From positions 62,001-126,000 of the forward strand of contig JABTUN010000002.1 of the NCBI GenBank assembly GCA_015075365.1: 64,000 bases of DNA, read 5' to 3'. This DNA comes from Verrucomicrobiaceae bacterium. Lineage in GTDB: Bacteria; Verrucomicrobiota; Verrucomicrobiia; Verrucomicrobiales; Verrucomicrobiaceae. Within the stretch, counting starts at the first letter, position 1. The number at the start of each line of letters is the position of its first letter. The notes below the pieces were generated by a model. It saw nothing but the letters and a program-made list of their open reading frames with translations, did no database searches and was not told the DNA's origin. Position numbers and translations under genes: made by a program. This document shows positions 54,287-62,923 of this stretch, piece after piece.

Positions 54287-55087
54287 ATGCACACGCCTGA
54301 CTGGTTCCGCCTTTTCCCCGCCGCCGCGCACCGGCTCGCCATGAATCTGCGTCCGGGAAACGCGGTGGCCTTCTGGCAGGACTCTCCGGAAGCCGCCACT
54401 GTGCTGAAGGAGCGCGCGCGCTGGCTGGCAGCGCACCCGGAGCGCCACTTGCTCGTGGCAGACGACAGCATGGAGGCTGTGGGCGAGGCAGTGGACTGGA
54501 TCATGCGTGCGCTGGATCGCACCGCGGTCTCCCCGGCGACCGCAGCCACAACCCTGGAGCCTGACTGGCTGGTACTTTCCGGTGACGCGGCCTCCGGACA
54601 CCCGGTGCTCGGTGGCGCGGTGATTTTTCCCTCCGGCTGGGCGCTGGAGGAGAAAATCGGCCGGCCACTGCACACCGTCCACGAGCCCGTTCCCGGTTTG
54701 AGGCAGTCCCTGGAGCACTCCATCGACACCTTTCTCTCCCGGCTGGCTCCGCAGGCCGCGTGGGAGCGGGACAACTGGGGCCTTGCGGCCGATGACAGGC
54801 TCAATCACCACCCTGCCCTGCCCCTGCCGCGCCTCGGGCCGGATGCCACGCTGCACACGACCTGGCTGCGGCTGGAGCGCCAGTTCCTCACGCGTCTGCC
54901 AGCCAGCAGCGCCATCCTTTTCGGCATCCGGGTCACGAACCACCGCCTCGACGACCTCGCCCGCGTTCCAGGCCTCGCGCCGCGCCTGCAAAACGCGCTC
55001 GCCACCATGGACGAGGCCCTCGCCTCCTACAAAGGCATCACCACGGCCCGCGCGGCACTCGTGGAGCAGATCTCGCGCTTTGTTTGA
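54287..55087 (+). CDS. DUF3445 heme-dependent oxidative N-demethylase-like protein
   Basis: The 266-residue protein matches DUF3445 (PF11927): GGAVIFPSGWALEEKIG, then IHEPVPGLR-like VHEPVPGL, R-D-N-W with AAWERDNWGL, WLRLERQFLTRLPASSAILFGIR, and a helical C-terminus. Characterised members are heme-dependent oxidative N-demethylases; the family shows variable substrates. The start is uncertain between the ATG at 54287 (used here, as the family begins near MHTPDWFRLFP) and one at 54269. It lies 65 bases after the giant gene and 70 bases before the ROK kinase, on the same strand; function in this context is unclear. Confidence 0.8.
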   Translation: MHTPDWFRLFPAAAHRLAMNLRPGNAVAFWQDSPEAATVLKERARWLAAHPERHLLVADDSMEAVGEAVDWIMRALDRTAVSPATAATTLEPDWLVLSGDAASGHPVLGGAVIFPSGWALEEKIGRPLHTVHEPVPGLRQSLEHSIDTFLSRLAPQAAWERDNWGLAADDRLNHHPALPLPRLGPDATLHTTWLRLERQFLTRLPASSAILFGIRVTNHRLDDLARVPGLAPRLQNALATMDEALASYKGITTARAALVEQISRFV

Positions 55088-55157
55088 GCGGAGCATGTCC
55101 GCCAGGGAGCACTTGTCACTTGCCCATCACGCCAAGCCCGTGTGTCATGCGCGGCGT

Positions 55158-56177
55158 ATGCCCGCGAAGAAATCCGCTCCCAAACCTGCCAAAGCTCCGA
55201 AAAAGAAAATCCTCAACGTGCCCTTCTGGATCGGCTTCGATCTCGGCGGCACCAAGATGATGGCCACGGTGCTCGACAAGGATTACAAGGTGCTCGGCAG
55301 CGCCCGCAAATCGACCAACGGCAGCGACGGCCAGGTCAAAGGCAAAAAGAAAATCCTCAACGCCATCCATGAGGCCATCGAAAACGCCGGAGTGAATCCC
55401 AAAGGCCTCCAGGGCATCGGCATCGGCTGCCCGGGCCTCGTGAACCCGGAGAAAGGCACCCTGCTCTTCGCGCCGAACCTTGGCTGGCGGAACATGCCGC
55501 TGCGCAAGATTCTCGAAACCGAGTTCAAAAAGCCCGTGGCTGTCTTGAACGACGTGGACGCTGGCACCTATGGGGAGTACGTCCTCGGCGCAGGCAAGGG
55601 CGCGCGCTCCCTGCTCGGCGTGTTCCCCGGCACCGGCGTCGGCGCGGGTTTCGTGTATGACGGGAAGCTCGTCATGGGCAAAACCATCTCAGCCATGGAG
55701 CTCGGCAATGTCATGCTCCCCGGCACGCATCTGGGCAGCAATGAGTTCGGCGCGGTCATCCTGGAGGACCTCACCAGCCGCCTCGCTCTCGCCGCGAATG
55801 CCGGTGTGGCCTGCTACCGCGGCCAGGCGCCGGAGCTGGATCGCAAGACCCAGGGCTCGCTGCGCGACATTCGCAGCAAGGCGCTCGCCAACTCCTTCCG
55901 CAGCGGTGAGGAGGCCACGATGATCCTTTTCCGCAATTCTGTCCGCTATCTCGGTATGGGAGTCGCGATGATCGTCAATCTTTTCGCCCCGGATCAGATC
56001 ACGCTCGGCGGCGGTCTCGTCGAGGAACTGCCAGGCCTCTACATCCAGCTCCTCAAGGAGGAGGTCGAGCGCTACGCCATCCCGGAGCTCGCCAAAGGCG
56101 TGAAATACACCATCGCCAAGCTCGGCGGGCATGCAGTGGCCGCGGGCAGTGTCGCCTGGCTCCGCCAGGCCAAATGA
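55158..56177 (+). CDS. ROK-family sugar kinase, glucokinase-like, without zinc motif
   Basis: The 339-residue protein has a Lys-rich start and the ROK ATPase phosphate-1 segment GFDLGGTKMMATV, GIGIGCPGLVNPEKGT, the ND-containing catalytic region VLNDVDAGTYGEY, and the GVFPGTGVGAGFVYDGKL loop. ROK kinases phosphorylate hexoses such as glucose or fructose. The usual ROK zinc site (C-x-C-G-x-x-G-C-x-E) that follows ELGH is absent; here the ELGN segment is followed by a GTHLGSNEF stretch with no cysteines. That is not rare in the family but bears on classification. It is followed after 85 bases by the Ppx/GppA-HD gene. Confidence 0.88.
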   Translation: MPAKKSAPKPAKAPKKKILNVPFWIGFDLGGTKMMATVLDKDYKVLGSARKSTNGSDGQVKGKKKILNAIHEAIENAGVNPKGLQGIGIGCPGLVNPEKGTLLFAPNLGWRNMPLRKILETEFKKPVAVLNDVDAGTYGEYVLGAGKGARSLLGVFPGTGVGAGFVYDGKLVMGKTISAMELGNVMLPGTHLGSNEFGAVILEDLTSRLALAANAGVACYRGQAPELDRKTQGSLRDIRSKALANSFRSGEEATMILFRNSVRYLGMGVAMIVNLFAPDQITLGGGLVEELPGLYIQLLKEEVERYAIPELAKGVKYTIAKLGGHAVAAGSVAWLRQAK

Positions 56178-56252
56178 CGAATTCCCGAATGACGAAGCCG
56201 CCCTCGTCATTTGGCATTCTTTCGTCATTCGGATTTACTCATTCGTCATTTT
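56172..56252. repeat. AATGACGAA / TTCGTCATT degenerate repeat cluster
   Basis: Five copies of a 9-base motif occur in the ROK/Ppx intergenic gap: two in one orientation (56173-56181 and 56188-56196, AATGACGAA), then three in the other (about 56203-56212, 56221-56229 and 56242-56250, TCGTCATT/TTCGTCATT). The first overlaps the ROK stop. It can form competing hairpins but has no clear function. Confidence 0.55.
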
Positions 56253-56262
56253 CCAGTCTCGC

Positions 56263-57819
56263 ATGTCCGACCCCGCCCCGAAAACTACCTCTCCCGCCCC
56301 TGAGCACGCCGCCATCTACGTCGGCGCGGCCTCCGTTTCGATGGTCATCGGCCTGCGCGGCTCGGAAAGACTCCAGCGGGAGGATGTGGAGCATCTCGAC
56401 CGCCCGCTGCCGCTGGCGCGCGACATCTTCCGCGGCGGTGGCATCACCCGTGGCACCGTGGAGCAGGCGGTGGCCATCCTGCGGGACTTTTTGCAGACCA
56501 CGCGTGAGTTCGGCATCCCGCTCGCGCAGGTGCGCCTCTACACCACCAACATCCTCGCCGAGGCCGCGAACCACGAAATCTTCCTCAACCGTCTGCAGAT
56601 CCAGACCGGCATCACCCCCGCGCTCATTGATGACGGCAGCATGACGCGCCTCGTCTTCCAGATCGCCCAGCGCCTGCTGCAAAAGAACCCGCGCCTCGCC
56701 GAGGGACGCACCTTTGTCACCCACATCGGCCCTGGCAATACCCGCGCCATGTACTTCAACCAGGGCCGCCTCGCCGCCTATTCCAACTACCGCCTCGGCA
56801 TTTTCCGCGCCCGCGAGGCCGTGTCCGGCAGTGATGAGCTGGCACCGCAGGCCATGCTCCACCTCGAGGAGCAGATCCGCGGCGTCGTCGATCACCTCGC
56901 CCAGGACTACTCCGGCCATCCTATTGACCACCACGTCGCCATCGGCGCGGAAATCCAGAGCGTGGCCCCCAAGCTCTCCAAAGAGCGCCAGGGCGCCTTC
57001 CAGGTGCGGGAGGACGACCTCGCCCGCCTCACCGAAAAGCTCGCCCGCATGAACCCGGACCAGCTCGTGCGGGAACTGCACGTCCACTACACCGGCGGCG
57101 AGGGCATCGTACCCGCCCTCCAGACCAATCTCGCCCTCGCCAAGCGTTTTGGCGACCAGTCCATCTGGGTTCCAGCCGGCGACTTCCACTTCGAGCTCAT
57201 GCTCGACCTCATGACCTCCGGCTCCCGCACCGCCGTCTTCCAGGAGGAAGTCATGCAGTCCGCCTGCGAGATCGGACTGCGCTACAAAACGGACCGCAAG
57301 CACGCCGACCACGTCGCCATGTTCGCGCAGCAGTTGTTCCGGGAGCTCCAGCACCTCCACGGTCTCGATCCCAAGTATGAGCTCATCCTGCGCGTCGCCG
57401 CCACGCTGCACGAGGTCGGCATGTTCATCAGCCCGCGGGAGCACCACAAGCACAGCCTCTACATTCTGCTGCACACGGAGATTTTCGGCCTCAGCACGCA
57501 GGACCGGGAGTTCGTGGCGCTGCTTGCCCGCTACCACCGCCGGTATAATCCGGAGCCCAATCACCCCACCTTCTCCGATCTCAGCCGTGAAGATCGCATG
57601 ATCGTGCTGAAGCTCGCCGCGCTGCTCCGCGTGGCCGACTCGCTCGACCGCAGCCACGCGCAGCGCATCAAGTCCATCCAGCTCCGCCCTGAAGGCGCCC
57701 GCCTGCGCATACTCACCAGCGGCGTGGACGACAATACCATCGAGCAGATCGCCATCGACTCCAAATGCGACCTCTTCCGCGAGATCTATGGCTACGAGGT
57801 CGTCCTGGCGAGGGCATGA
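56263..57819 (+). CDS. Ppx/GppA-like phosphatase fold fused to HD domain; active-site residues eroded
   Basis: The 518-residue protein has an N-terminal ASKHA phosphatase of the Ppx/GppA type and a C-terminal HD-like domain. The fold is recognisable (AAIYVGAASVSMVIG for the first phosphate motif; FVTHIGPGNT for the second). However, the usual D in the first motif is Y19, the second motif's D-I-G-G-G-S-T has H154 and G-P-G-N instead, and the catalytic Glu/Arg positions of E. coli Ppx align to non-acidic residues by eye. The HD-like part (about 345-470) retains H-A-D-H, LHEVGMFI and REHHKHS, as in E. coli Ppx/GppA. It may be a sensor or pseudo-enzyme. The ATG at 56263 was chosen at the start of the domain. 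Confidence 0.85.
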   Translation: MSDPAPKTTSPAPEHAAIYVGAASVSMVIGLRGSERLQREDVEHLDRPLPLARDIFRGGGITRGTVEQAVAILRDFLQTTREFGIPLAQVRLYTTNILAEAANHEIFLNRLQIQTGITPALIDDGSMTRLVFQIAQRLLQKNPRLAEGRTFVTHIGPGNTRAMYFNQGRLAAYSNYRLGIFRAREAVSGSDELAPQAMLHLEEQIRGVVDHLAQDYSGHPIDHHVAIGAEIQSVAPKLSKERQGAFQVREDDLARLTEKLARMNPDQLVRELHVHYTGGEGIVPALQTNLALAKRFGDQSIWVPAGDFHFELMLDLMTSGSRTAVFQEEVMQSACEIGLRYKTDRKHADHVAMFAQQLFRELQHLHGLDPKYELILRVAATLHEVGMFISPREHHKHSLYILLHTEIFGLSTQDREFVALLARYHRRYNPEPNHPTFSDLSREDRMIVLKLAALLRVADSLDRSHAQRIKSIQLRPEGARLRILTSGVDDNTIEQIAIDSKCDLFREIYGYEVVLARA

Positions 57820-57823
57820 ACTC

Positions 57824-57872
57824 TTTCTCTGTTTCGGCCAAGGTCCCGGACGCAATGGCCGAAGAGGAGAAA
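57824..57872. terminator. Candidate bidirectional terminator hairpin between convergent genes
   Basis: A perfect 8-bp stem TTCGGCCA (57833-57840)/TGGCCGAA (57856-57863) with a 15-base loop is extended by TTTCTC (57824-57829) pairing with GAGAAA (57867-57872). It lies between the Ppx/GppA-HD stop and the LamG-like stop, with T-rich sequence on one side and an A-run (57871-57874) on the other. Position between convergent genes supports a shared terminator. Confidence 0.45.
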
Positions 57873-57943
57873 AAGGTCAAAAAGAGTCCTGACGATGGCC
57901 TGGGCTGAATTGAATCTCTTTTTTCGGGTGGGTTGAAGCTGCC

Positions 57944-59173
57944 CTACTGCACATGAGAAACCCTCAGATCGGAGAGCTTCTTCAGCTCCTCCGCGCTCAG
58001 TGCTCGATCAAACACGGCCACACCGCCGATCCAGCCGGTGAAACCGACGCTGCGGCTGCTGTGGATGACGCGACCGATGGTGAAGGGGCCGCCGCTTTGG
58101 GCGTCCTTCGGCGTGTAGAGGTCGTGCGGATACCACCAGGGATTCAGTCGCAGCGCCACGAGATCACGTGCGATTTCTTTGCCACCATGCAGCGTGACCT
58201 CGATCTTCGTGAAGCGATGCTCGCGCAACTCGACACGTTCGTCGGCGGACTCGCGCAGCACTTTCACGCTCAGCGGCTCGTCTTCGGGTGGGTTGTAGTA
58301 TTGATCCTTCGGGAAGGCCTCGTCCTCGCCGTCCTGCTTGCCGGGCAGCTTCGCGTAATGGCCCTGCATGTAGGCGTTGTAGGCAAAGGAAATCAGCTTG
58401 TCCTTCTTCGGCTGATCGAGCCAGCGATCGCCGGACACGCCATTCAGCCAACCGGTGAGTTCATCCTTTTCGTGATCAAACGTCATCGCAAAGCACTGCC
58501 ACGATGCATCGAGCACCTCCGCAGGCGAATCGGCAGGCACTTCGGGCGATAGATCCGCCGAGTTGCACTTGTGCAGAGCATACTTGTTCAGGAACGAACT
58601 CGCGCCGTTCTCCGACACATGACCGCAGGCGCAGCCTTGCTTGTTCAGGCCCGCAAAGAGCGCGTATTGACGCTGACCTCGCTCCACCTTCGCGATGGTG
58701 GCGGTGCTCTTCTCCTTCAAATCGGTGCCTTCATGCCAGATGCCTGCAAGCGCGTGATTTCCGCTCTCGCGAATCGCCCACACGACGACCGTGACCGACT
58801 TCCCCGCGCCTTTGATGTCCAGCGGCGTGTCATGCAGCCGCGACCTCGGCACGAACAAAAACGGCCGGAAGTCCGCATCCGTCTCTTTGACGATCCGAAT
58901 CGCATTTCCGAAGGGCCCGCGACCCAACAACGGAAAATCCGCATACGTCGCCTCACGCCCCGCGCCCCAGTAGTCCTTGATGTAGTTCGCGGCATCGAGC
59001 GGATAGTCCGTCGTCGCTCCGGCAGGCACATGCGCCGTGAAACGCTTCTGGCCATCCTGCTCACGCTTCACAAAATCCCAAAACGCCACGAGCCCCGGCG
59101 TGCTCGTGACTGTCGCGATAGGTTCGGCGGCAAAGAGCGATGTGGTGAGAAAAAGAAGAGGGAAGAGCTTCAT
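57944..59173 (-). CDS. Secreted LamG/concanavalin-A-like lectin domain protein
   Basis: The 409-residue protein has a signal peptide (1-15, TSLFAAE), then a jelly-roll-type domain with VAFWDFVKRE near the start, segments such as WAIRESGNHALAGIWHEG, WQCFAMTFDHEKDELTGWLNG and the C-terminal TGWIGGVAVFDRALSAEELKKL, which is the hallmark of LamG-like domains in this phylum. It binds or degrades glycans in some families, but no glycosidase residues are seen. The ATG at 59173 is used in preference to an earlier TTG. It is co-oriented with, and downstream of, the FAD oxidoreductase, but a 113-base gap with a strong inverted repeat separates them. Confidence 0.78.
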   Translation of the reverse strand: MKLFPLLFLTTSLFAAEPIATVTSTPGLVAFWDFVKREQDGQKRFTAHVPAGATTDYPLDAANYIKDYWGAGREATYADFPLLGRGPFGNAIRIVKETDADFRPFLFVPRSRLHDTPLDIKGAGKSVTVVVWAIRESGNHALAGIWHEGTDLKEKSTATIAKVERGQRQYALFAGLNKQGCACGHVSENGASSFLNKYALHKCNSADLSPEVPADSPAEVLDASWQCFAMTFDHEKDELTGWLNGVSGDRWLDQPKKDKLISFAYNAYMQGHYAKLPGKQDGEDEAFPKDQYYNPPEDEPLSVKVLRESADERVELREHRFTKIEVTLHGGKEIARDLVALRLNPWWYPHDLYTPKDAQSGGPFTIGRVIHSSRSVGFTGWIGGVAVFDRALSAEELKKLSDLRVSHVQ

Positions 59174-59199
59174 GGGTTTATCAGGGATCAAAATTTTCT

Positions 59200-59278
59200 A
59201 ACCGCTAATTGGACGCTAATGAAACGCTAATGCCAAGCCTCAGAATATTAGCGTCATATCAGCGTCAAATCAGCGGTT
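59200..59278. repeat. Inverted repeat with six 11-bp-spaced GCTAAT/ATTAGC-type units
   Basis: The left arm at 59200-59231 and right arm at 59247-59278 are inverted copies with 26 of 32 positions matching and a 15-base loop. The left arm has GCTAAT at 59204, 59215 and 59226; the right arm has ATTAGC at 59247 and ATCAGC at 59258 and 59269, so six units at a constant 11-base period. The AT-rich block sits in the gap between the FAD oxidoreductase stop and the LamG-like start. It could act as a terminator, a protein-binding array or a mobile repeat. Confidence 0.7.
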
Positions 59279-59286
59279 CATGAAAT

Positions 59287-61329
59287 TCACGGCTCCGGCA
59301 AAAGCTGCAACGCATCCAAAATCACAAAACCGTCCGTGTCGGCGTTTCGGATCGCAATCGTCGTTTCGAGGCCTTTTTGGAGTTCGACCTTGCCGATGCT
59401 GCGGAAGGCTTCACCAGCGGGAAGCGGCTGCGTTTGGTCCACGAGCAGTTCGATGGCTTTTTCACCGTTTTGGATCGTCAACTGCACTTTGGTCGCCCGA
59501 GTCTCGTGCGCGGAATAGGCCATGCGCAGGTCGTAGCGACCGCTTTGAGGCACTTGAAGGCGAAAAATGGCCGCGCATTCGCCATCGCCGCGTTTGTCGT
59601 CGTGGAGGTAGCCGGTGCCGAGGTGCGGCTTGAAGTTCGAGGAACGGCTCCACGGGCCTTTCAGCTCCGCTTGCGCATCATCGAGCACGATGCCGGGCAG
59701 CGATTTGGGATCGATGCTCATCGCACCTTTTGGCTCGGGTGGCAGTTCGGAGAGCACGGGCAGATCCAGCACCTGCTTCTGCGCCAGCAGGCGCGCGCGC
59801 AGCGCCGGATACGGCAGCTTTTGCACATCGAGCTGCTGTTTCGCGCTCAAAGCGGCCGCGATGCCCGCGCTTTGGCCGAGGATCATCCACGTCGGCTCCA
59901 CGCGGATCGACGACATGCCCACGTGCGTGCAGGACAGCGCCACCGGTACGAGCAGGTTCGCGCACTCGGCCGCTTTTGGCGTGATGGCGCGATACGGGAT
60001 GTGATACGCGTAGCCGTGCTTCCTTCCCGGCACGCGCACCGGCATGATCGTGCCTTCATCGACGACGAACTCGCCCGTGCCCACGCGCTGGCAGTCATGC
60101 GAGTCGATGGGAAACGACGACACCACGATCGCATCGTCCTTCTTCGGCTCCTTCATGATGTCGTTCTGCGACACGATGTATTCGCCAATCATGCGCCGCC
60201 CCTCGCGAACATAAAGCTGTGGCGACCAGTGCTCGTAGTCCGCGAATTCATCGCGACACAGCCCCAGCTCGCTCATTTCTTTCCGGATCTTCTCGGGCAC
60301 CGCCGCGTCCGTTGTGAGGAAGTGATAAAACTCCAGCGTGTATTGCTTGTGCGCCTCCCAGATCACCGCGCGACCCGCCTCATCCGCCTCGCTCCAGCCG
60401 TTGCAGGCACCCACGAGGCCCATCGAGAACTGTTTTCCGATGCCGTTGTTCGCATCGAACTTGTTCCCCGGCAGCGGATAGAGATCCCACGGCAAAACCG
60501 GTCGCTTCTCCTTCGCAAAGTAGCGCCGCACAACCTCGAAGCGCGCTGGATCATACTTCGCCGGCTTCGGAAACGGCACACGATTCGCCGCGTCTTTCGT
60601 CACACAAAGGCGGAAGCTATAGACCATCACATTCTTGTCCCCCGCGTCCTCCGGCCCCGCATCCGTGGTCGTGATCAGCGGCAGCGGCTTTCCATCGTCA
60701 CCCAGACCCGAGATGCGCATCTTCGGCTTCGGATACTGCTTCCCCGCCAGCGACTCGCCGAACTCCTTCCGCCCTTCACGACCGATCGTCCAGCTCACAC
60801 CCGCCGCCGCCATCAAATCGCCCTCGTAAGTGCCATCGATGAACACCTTCGCCTCAAATTCGCCATCCGAGGTGACGAGCTTCGCGATGCGCGTGCCGTC
60901 CTTTGTCACCGATTTCAGCACCTGCCGCGTCAGCACCTTTACTTTCGCTTCATCGAGCATCTCCTGCGTGATCTTCGCCGCCACATGCGGCTCGTAAGTC
61001 CAGTGCGTGTGATCCTTCACACTCACCTGATAAGGCAAAGCGACGCCACGCTGCTGGTAGTCCTTTTCCACCCGCGCATGCCATTCATCAAAGAGCCCCA
61101 TCACCGTGCTGCGCACCGTCTGATTCGAATCCGAGAAGCACAGCCCACCCGTATTCACGCCGCCCACATGCGCCGTCGGCTCCAGCAGCACCACCGAGGC
61201 CCCTTCACGCGCCGCCGCGATCGCCGCGCAGAATCCGCCCGGCGTGGCTCCATACACGATCACATCCGCCTGCGTGGCCGCATGGCATGAAAAGGCGAGG
61301 AGAAGAAAGCAGGCGAAGAAACGTGTCAT
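59287..61329 (-). CDS. Secreted FAD-dependent oxidoreductase with C-terminal domain
   Basis: The 680-residue protein has a Sec-type signal peptide (1-18, SCHAA). It then has an FAD_oxidored Rossmann motif (VIVYGATPGGFCAAIAAAREG) and the AKVFIDGTYEGDLMAAAGV segment and NLLVPVALSCTHVGMSSIRVEPTW region characteristic of PF12831 proteins. From about residue 550 a beta-rich domain (PWSRSSNFKPHLGTGYLHDD, then RYDLRMAYSAHE and VILDALQLLPEP) resembles domains that follow this family in xanthan-lyase-like proteins. The enzyme probably acts outside the cytoplasm. The substrate is unknown. It is the second such oxidoreductase in the window, without Tat signal, and larger. Confidence 0.85.
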   Translation of the reverse strand: MTRFFACFLLLAFSCHAATQADVIVYGATPGGFCAAIAAAREGASVVLLEPTAHVGGVNTGGLCFSDSNQTVRSTVMGLFDEWHARVEKDYQQRGVALPYQVSVKDHTHWTYEPHVAAKITQEMLDEAKVKVLTRQVLKSVTKDGTRIAKLVTSDGEFEAKVFIDGTYEGDLMAAAGVSWTIGREGRKEFGESLAGKQYPKPKMRISGLGDDGKPLPLITTTDAGPEDAGDKNVMVYSFRLCVTKDAANRVPFPKPAKYDPARFEVVRRYFAKEKRPVLPWDLYPLPGNKFDANNGIGKQFSMGLVGACNGWSEADEAGRAVIWEAHKQYTLEFYHFLTTDAAVPEKIRKEMSELGLCRDEFADYEHWSPQLYVREGRRMIGEYIVSQNDIMKEPKKDDAIVVSSFPIDSHDCQRVGTGEFVVDEGTIMPVRVPGRKHGYAYHIPYRAITPKAAECANLLVPVALSCTHVGMSSIRVEPTWMILGQSAGIAAALSAKQQLDVQKLPYPALRARLLAQKQVLDLPVLSELPPEPKGAMSIDPKSLPGIVLDDAQAELKGPWSRSSNFKPHLGTGYLHDDKRGDGECAAIFRLQVPQSGRYDLRMAYSAHETRATKVQLTIQNGEKAIELLVDQTQPLPAGEAFRSIGKVELQKGLETTIAIRNADTDGFVILDALQLLPEP

Positions 61330-61543
61330 GGTAAGTATAAGACCAAGGGCGCATTGTTTCGGACACGATTTGATGATTCAACAACAGTTCGTCACGCCCA
61401 TCGACCAGCAGTAGCACGACAGAGAAGCCCTTTGGAGGACCTTATCGACATGAAATCTGAAGCCTCGGCAACGAAGTGACTTCCCCAATGCTTGAAATGG
61501 CGAACAGGACTGACGCTCTCTTGCCACGATGTCCTGGTGCTAT

Positions 61544-62923
61544 TCAGGCCCCGCCGCCCATGGCTTTGTAAATGCGGACCCAGGAGGCGGTGGCGCGGGT
61601 GCGACTGAGGACGATGTCGTTTTGGGCGCCGAGGGCGACGCGTTCGGCGTCGAGGACGGCGAGGAAGTCGGCGACGCCGTCTTGATAGCGCTGCCGTGCC
61701 AAAGTGGCGGCTTCGCGGGCGCTGGCGGCGCTGGCTTCGAGGTGGCGGAGGCGCTGGCGCTCGCGGTCGTAGCTGGTGAGGGCGTTTTCGACTTCTTCGA
61801 GGGCGAGGAGGACGGTCTGCTCATAGGTCGCGAGAGCGGCGTCGGCACGATGTCCGGCGGCTTTGATCTGCTGACGCACACGACCGAGGTTCAAGAAGGC
61901 CCAACTGAGGCGCGGACCGAGGCTGTAGGCGGGTGAGCCGTATTGATTGAGGCTGGCGAGAGTCTGACCTTCGAGATTGAGGCGTCCGCCGAAGGTGACG
62001 CGCGGGAAGAGATCGGCGGTGGCGATGCCGACTCGTGCGGTGGCGGCGGCGAGGGCGTTTTCGGCGATGCGGATGTCAGGGCGCAGTCGGAGCAATTCAG
62101 CGGGTTTGGCGATGGCGACGCTGGCGGGGACAGCGGGCTGTTTGAGAGCCTTTTGAAGCTGCGGGCGCAGTTCGGAGGGATTGCGGCCGCAGAGCACGGC
62201 GATGCGATGGATGGCTTTGGCGACACTTTCCTCGTAAGTGGGGATTTGGGCCTGCGTGGCATTCAAAAGGGCGTTGGCACGGGCGACATCGAGCTGCGTG
62301 CCGCGTCCGCCTTTGAGCGAGGCTTCGGCGATGCGCAGGGCTTCGCTCTGATTGCCGGCGTTTTCTTGAGCGACGGTGAGTTGAGCCTGGGCACCGCGAA
62401 GTTCGAGGTAGTTGATGGTGACCTCGGCCTGGAGCGTGATGAGGAGGTCCTGCACGTTGGCTTCCGCAGCGGCGCTGGTGGCTTTGGCGGCTTTCACGCT
62501 GTTTCGCACGCGTCCGAAGAGGTCGAGCTCGTAGTCGGCATCGAATCCGGTGCGCCAGGTATCGACGGTGCGGCCACGGAAGGCGGCGTTCATCGAAGCG
62601 CCGAGCTGCGTGGTTTCGTAGGTGCTGCTGGAAGTGACGGTGGGCGCGAAGTCGAACTGGGCTTCGCGCCACAAGGCACGGGCCTCCAGCAGACGCGATT
62701 TGGCGACGGCGAGGTCTTTGTTTTGATCGGTGGCTTGGGTGATGAGGCTGTTCAGCGTGCTGTCGTTGAGCCTGCGCCACCAGGTGGGTTCGGCGCGGAG
62801 GTTGTTCGTGGCTTTCGAAGCGTAGTCCGCAGGCATCTTCGGCTGCGGCTGGAGGAATTTGGGACCAACGGTGCAACTGGAGAGCAGGCAAAGAAGCAGC
62901 GGGAGGGATTTAGTGGGCTGCAT
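61544..62923 (-). CDS. RND efflux outer-membrane lipoprotein, NodT/OprM family
   Basis: The 459-residue protein has a lipoprotein signal with lipobox LLSS-C (cysteine about residue 17), then the NodT-type start CTVGPKFLQPQPKMP, WWRRLNDSTLNSLI, a VKAAKATSAAAEANVQDL helix, and the two-fold repeated beta-barrel/helix pattern of TolC-like outer-membrane factors (SLKGGRGTQLDVARANALL; RYQDGVADFLAVLDAERVAL). It forms the outer channel of tripartite efflux pumps. Its first codons overlap the end of the RND pump gene by 14 bases, which shows an operon and coupled translation. The ATG at 62923 is the start. Confidence 0.93.
   Translation of the reverse strand: MQPTKSLPLLLCLLSSCTVGPKFLQPQPKMPADYASKATNNLRAEPTWWRRLNDSTLNSLITQATDQNKDLAVAKSRLLEARALWREAQFDFAPTVTSSSTYETTQLGASMNAAFRGRTVDTWRTGFDADYELDLFGRVRNSVKAAKATSAAAEANVQDLLITLQAEVTINYLELRGAQAQLTVAQENAGNQSEALRIAEASLKGGRGTQLDVARANALLNATQAQIPTYEESVAKAIHRIAVLCGRNPSELRPQLQKALKQPAVPASVAIAKPAELLRLRPDIRIAENALAAATARVGIATADLFPRVTFGGRLNLEGQTLASLNQYGSPAYSLGPRLSWAFLNLGRVRQQIKAAGHRADAALATYEQTVLLALEEVENALTSYDRERQRLRHLEASAASAREAATLARQRYQDGVADFLAVLDAERVALGAQNDIVLSRTRATASWVRIYKAMGGGA

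Noticed and set aside
59377..61290. 637-codon plus-strand frame antisense to the FAD oxidoreductase
   Set aside because: The translation is His/Arg-rich with no motif; the minus strand has Rossmann and FAD motifs.
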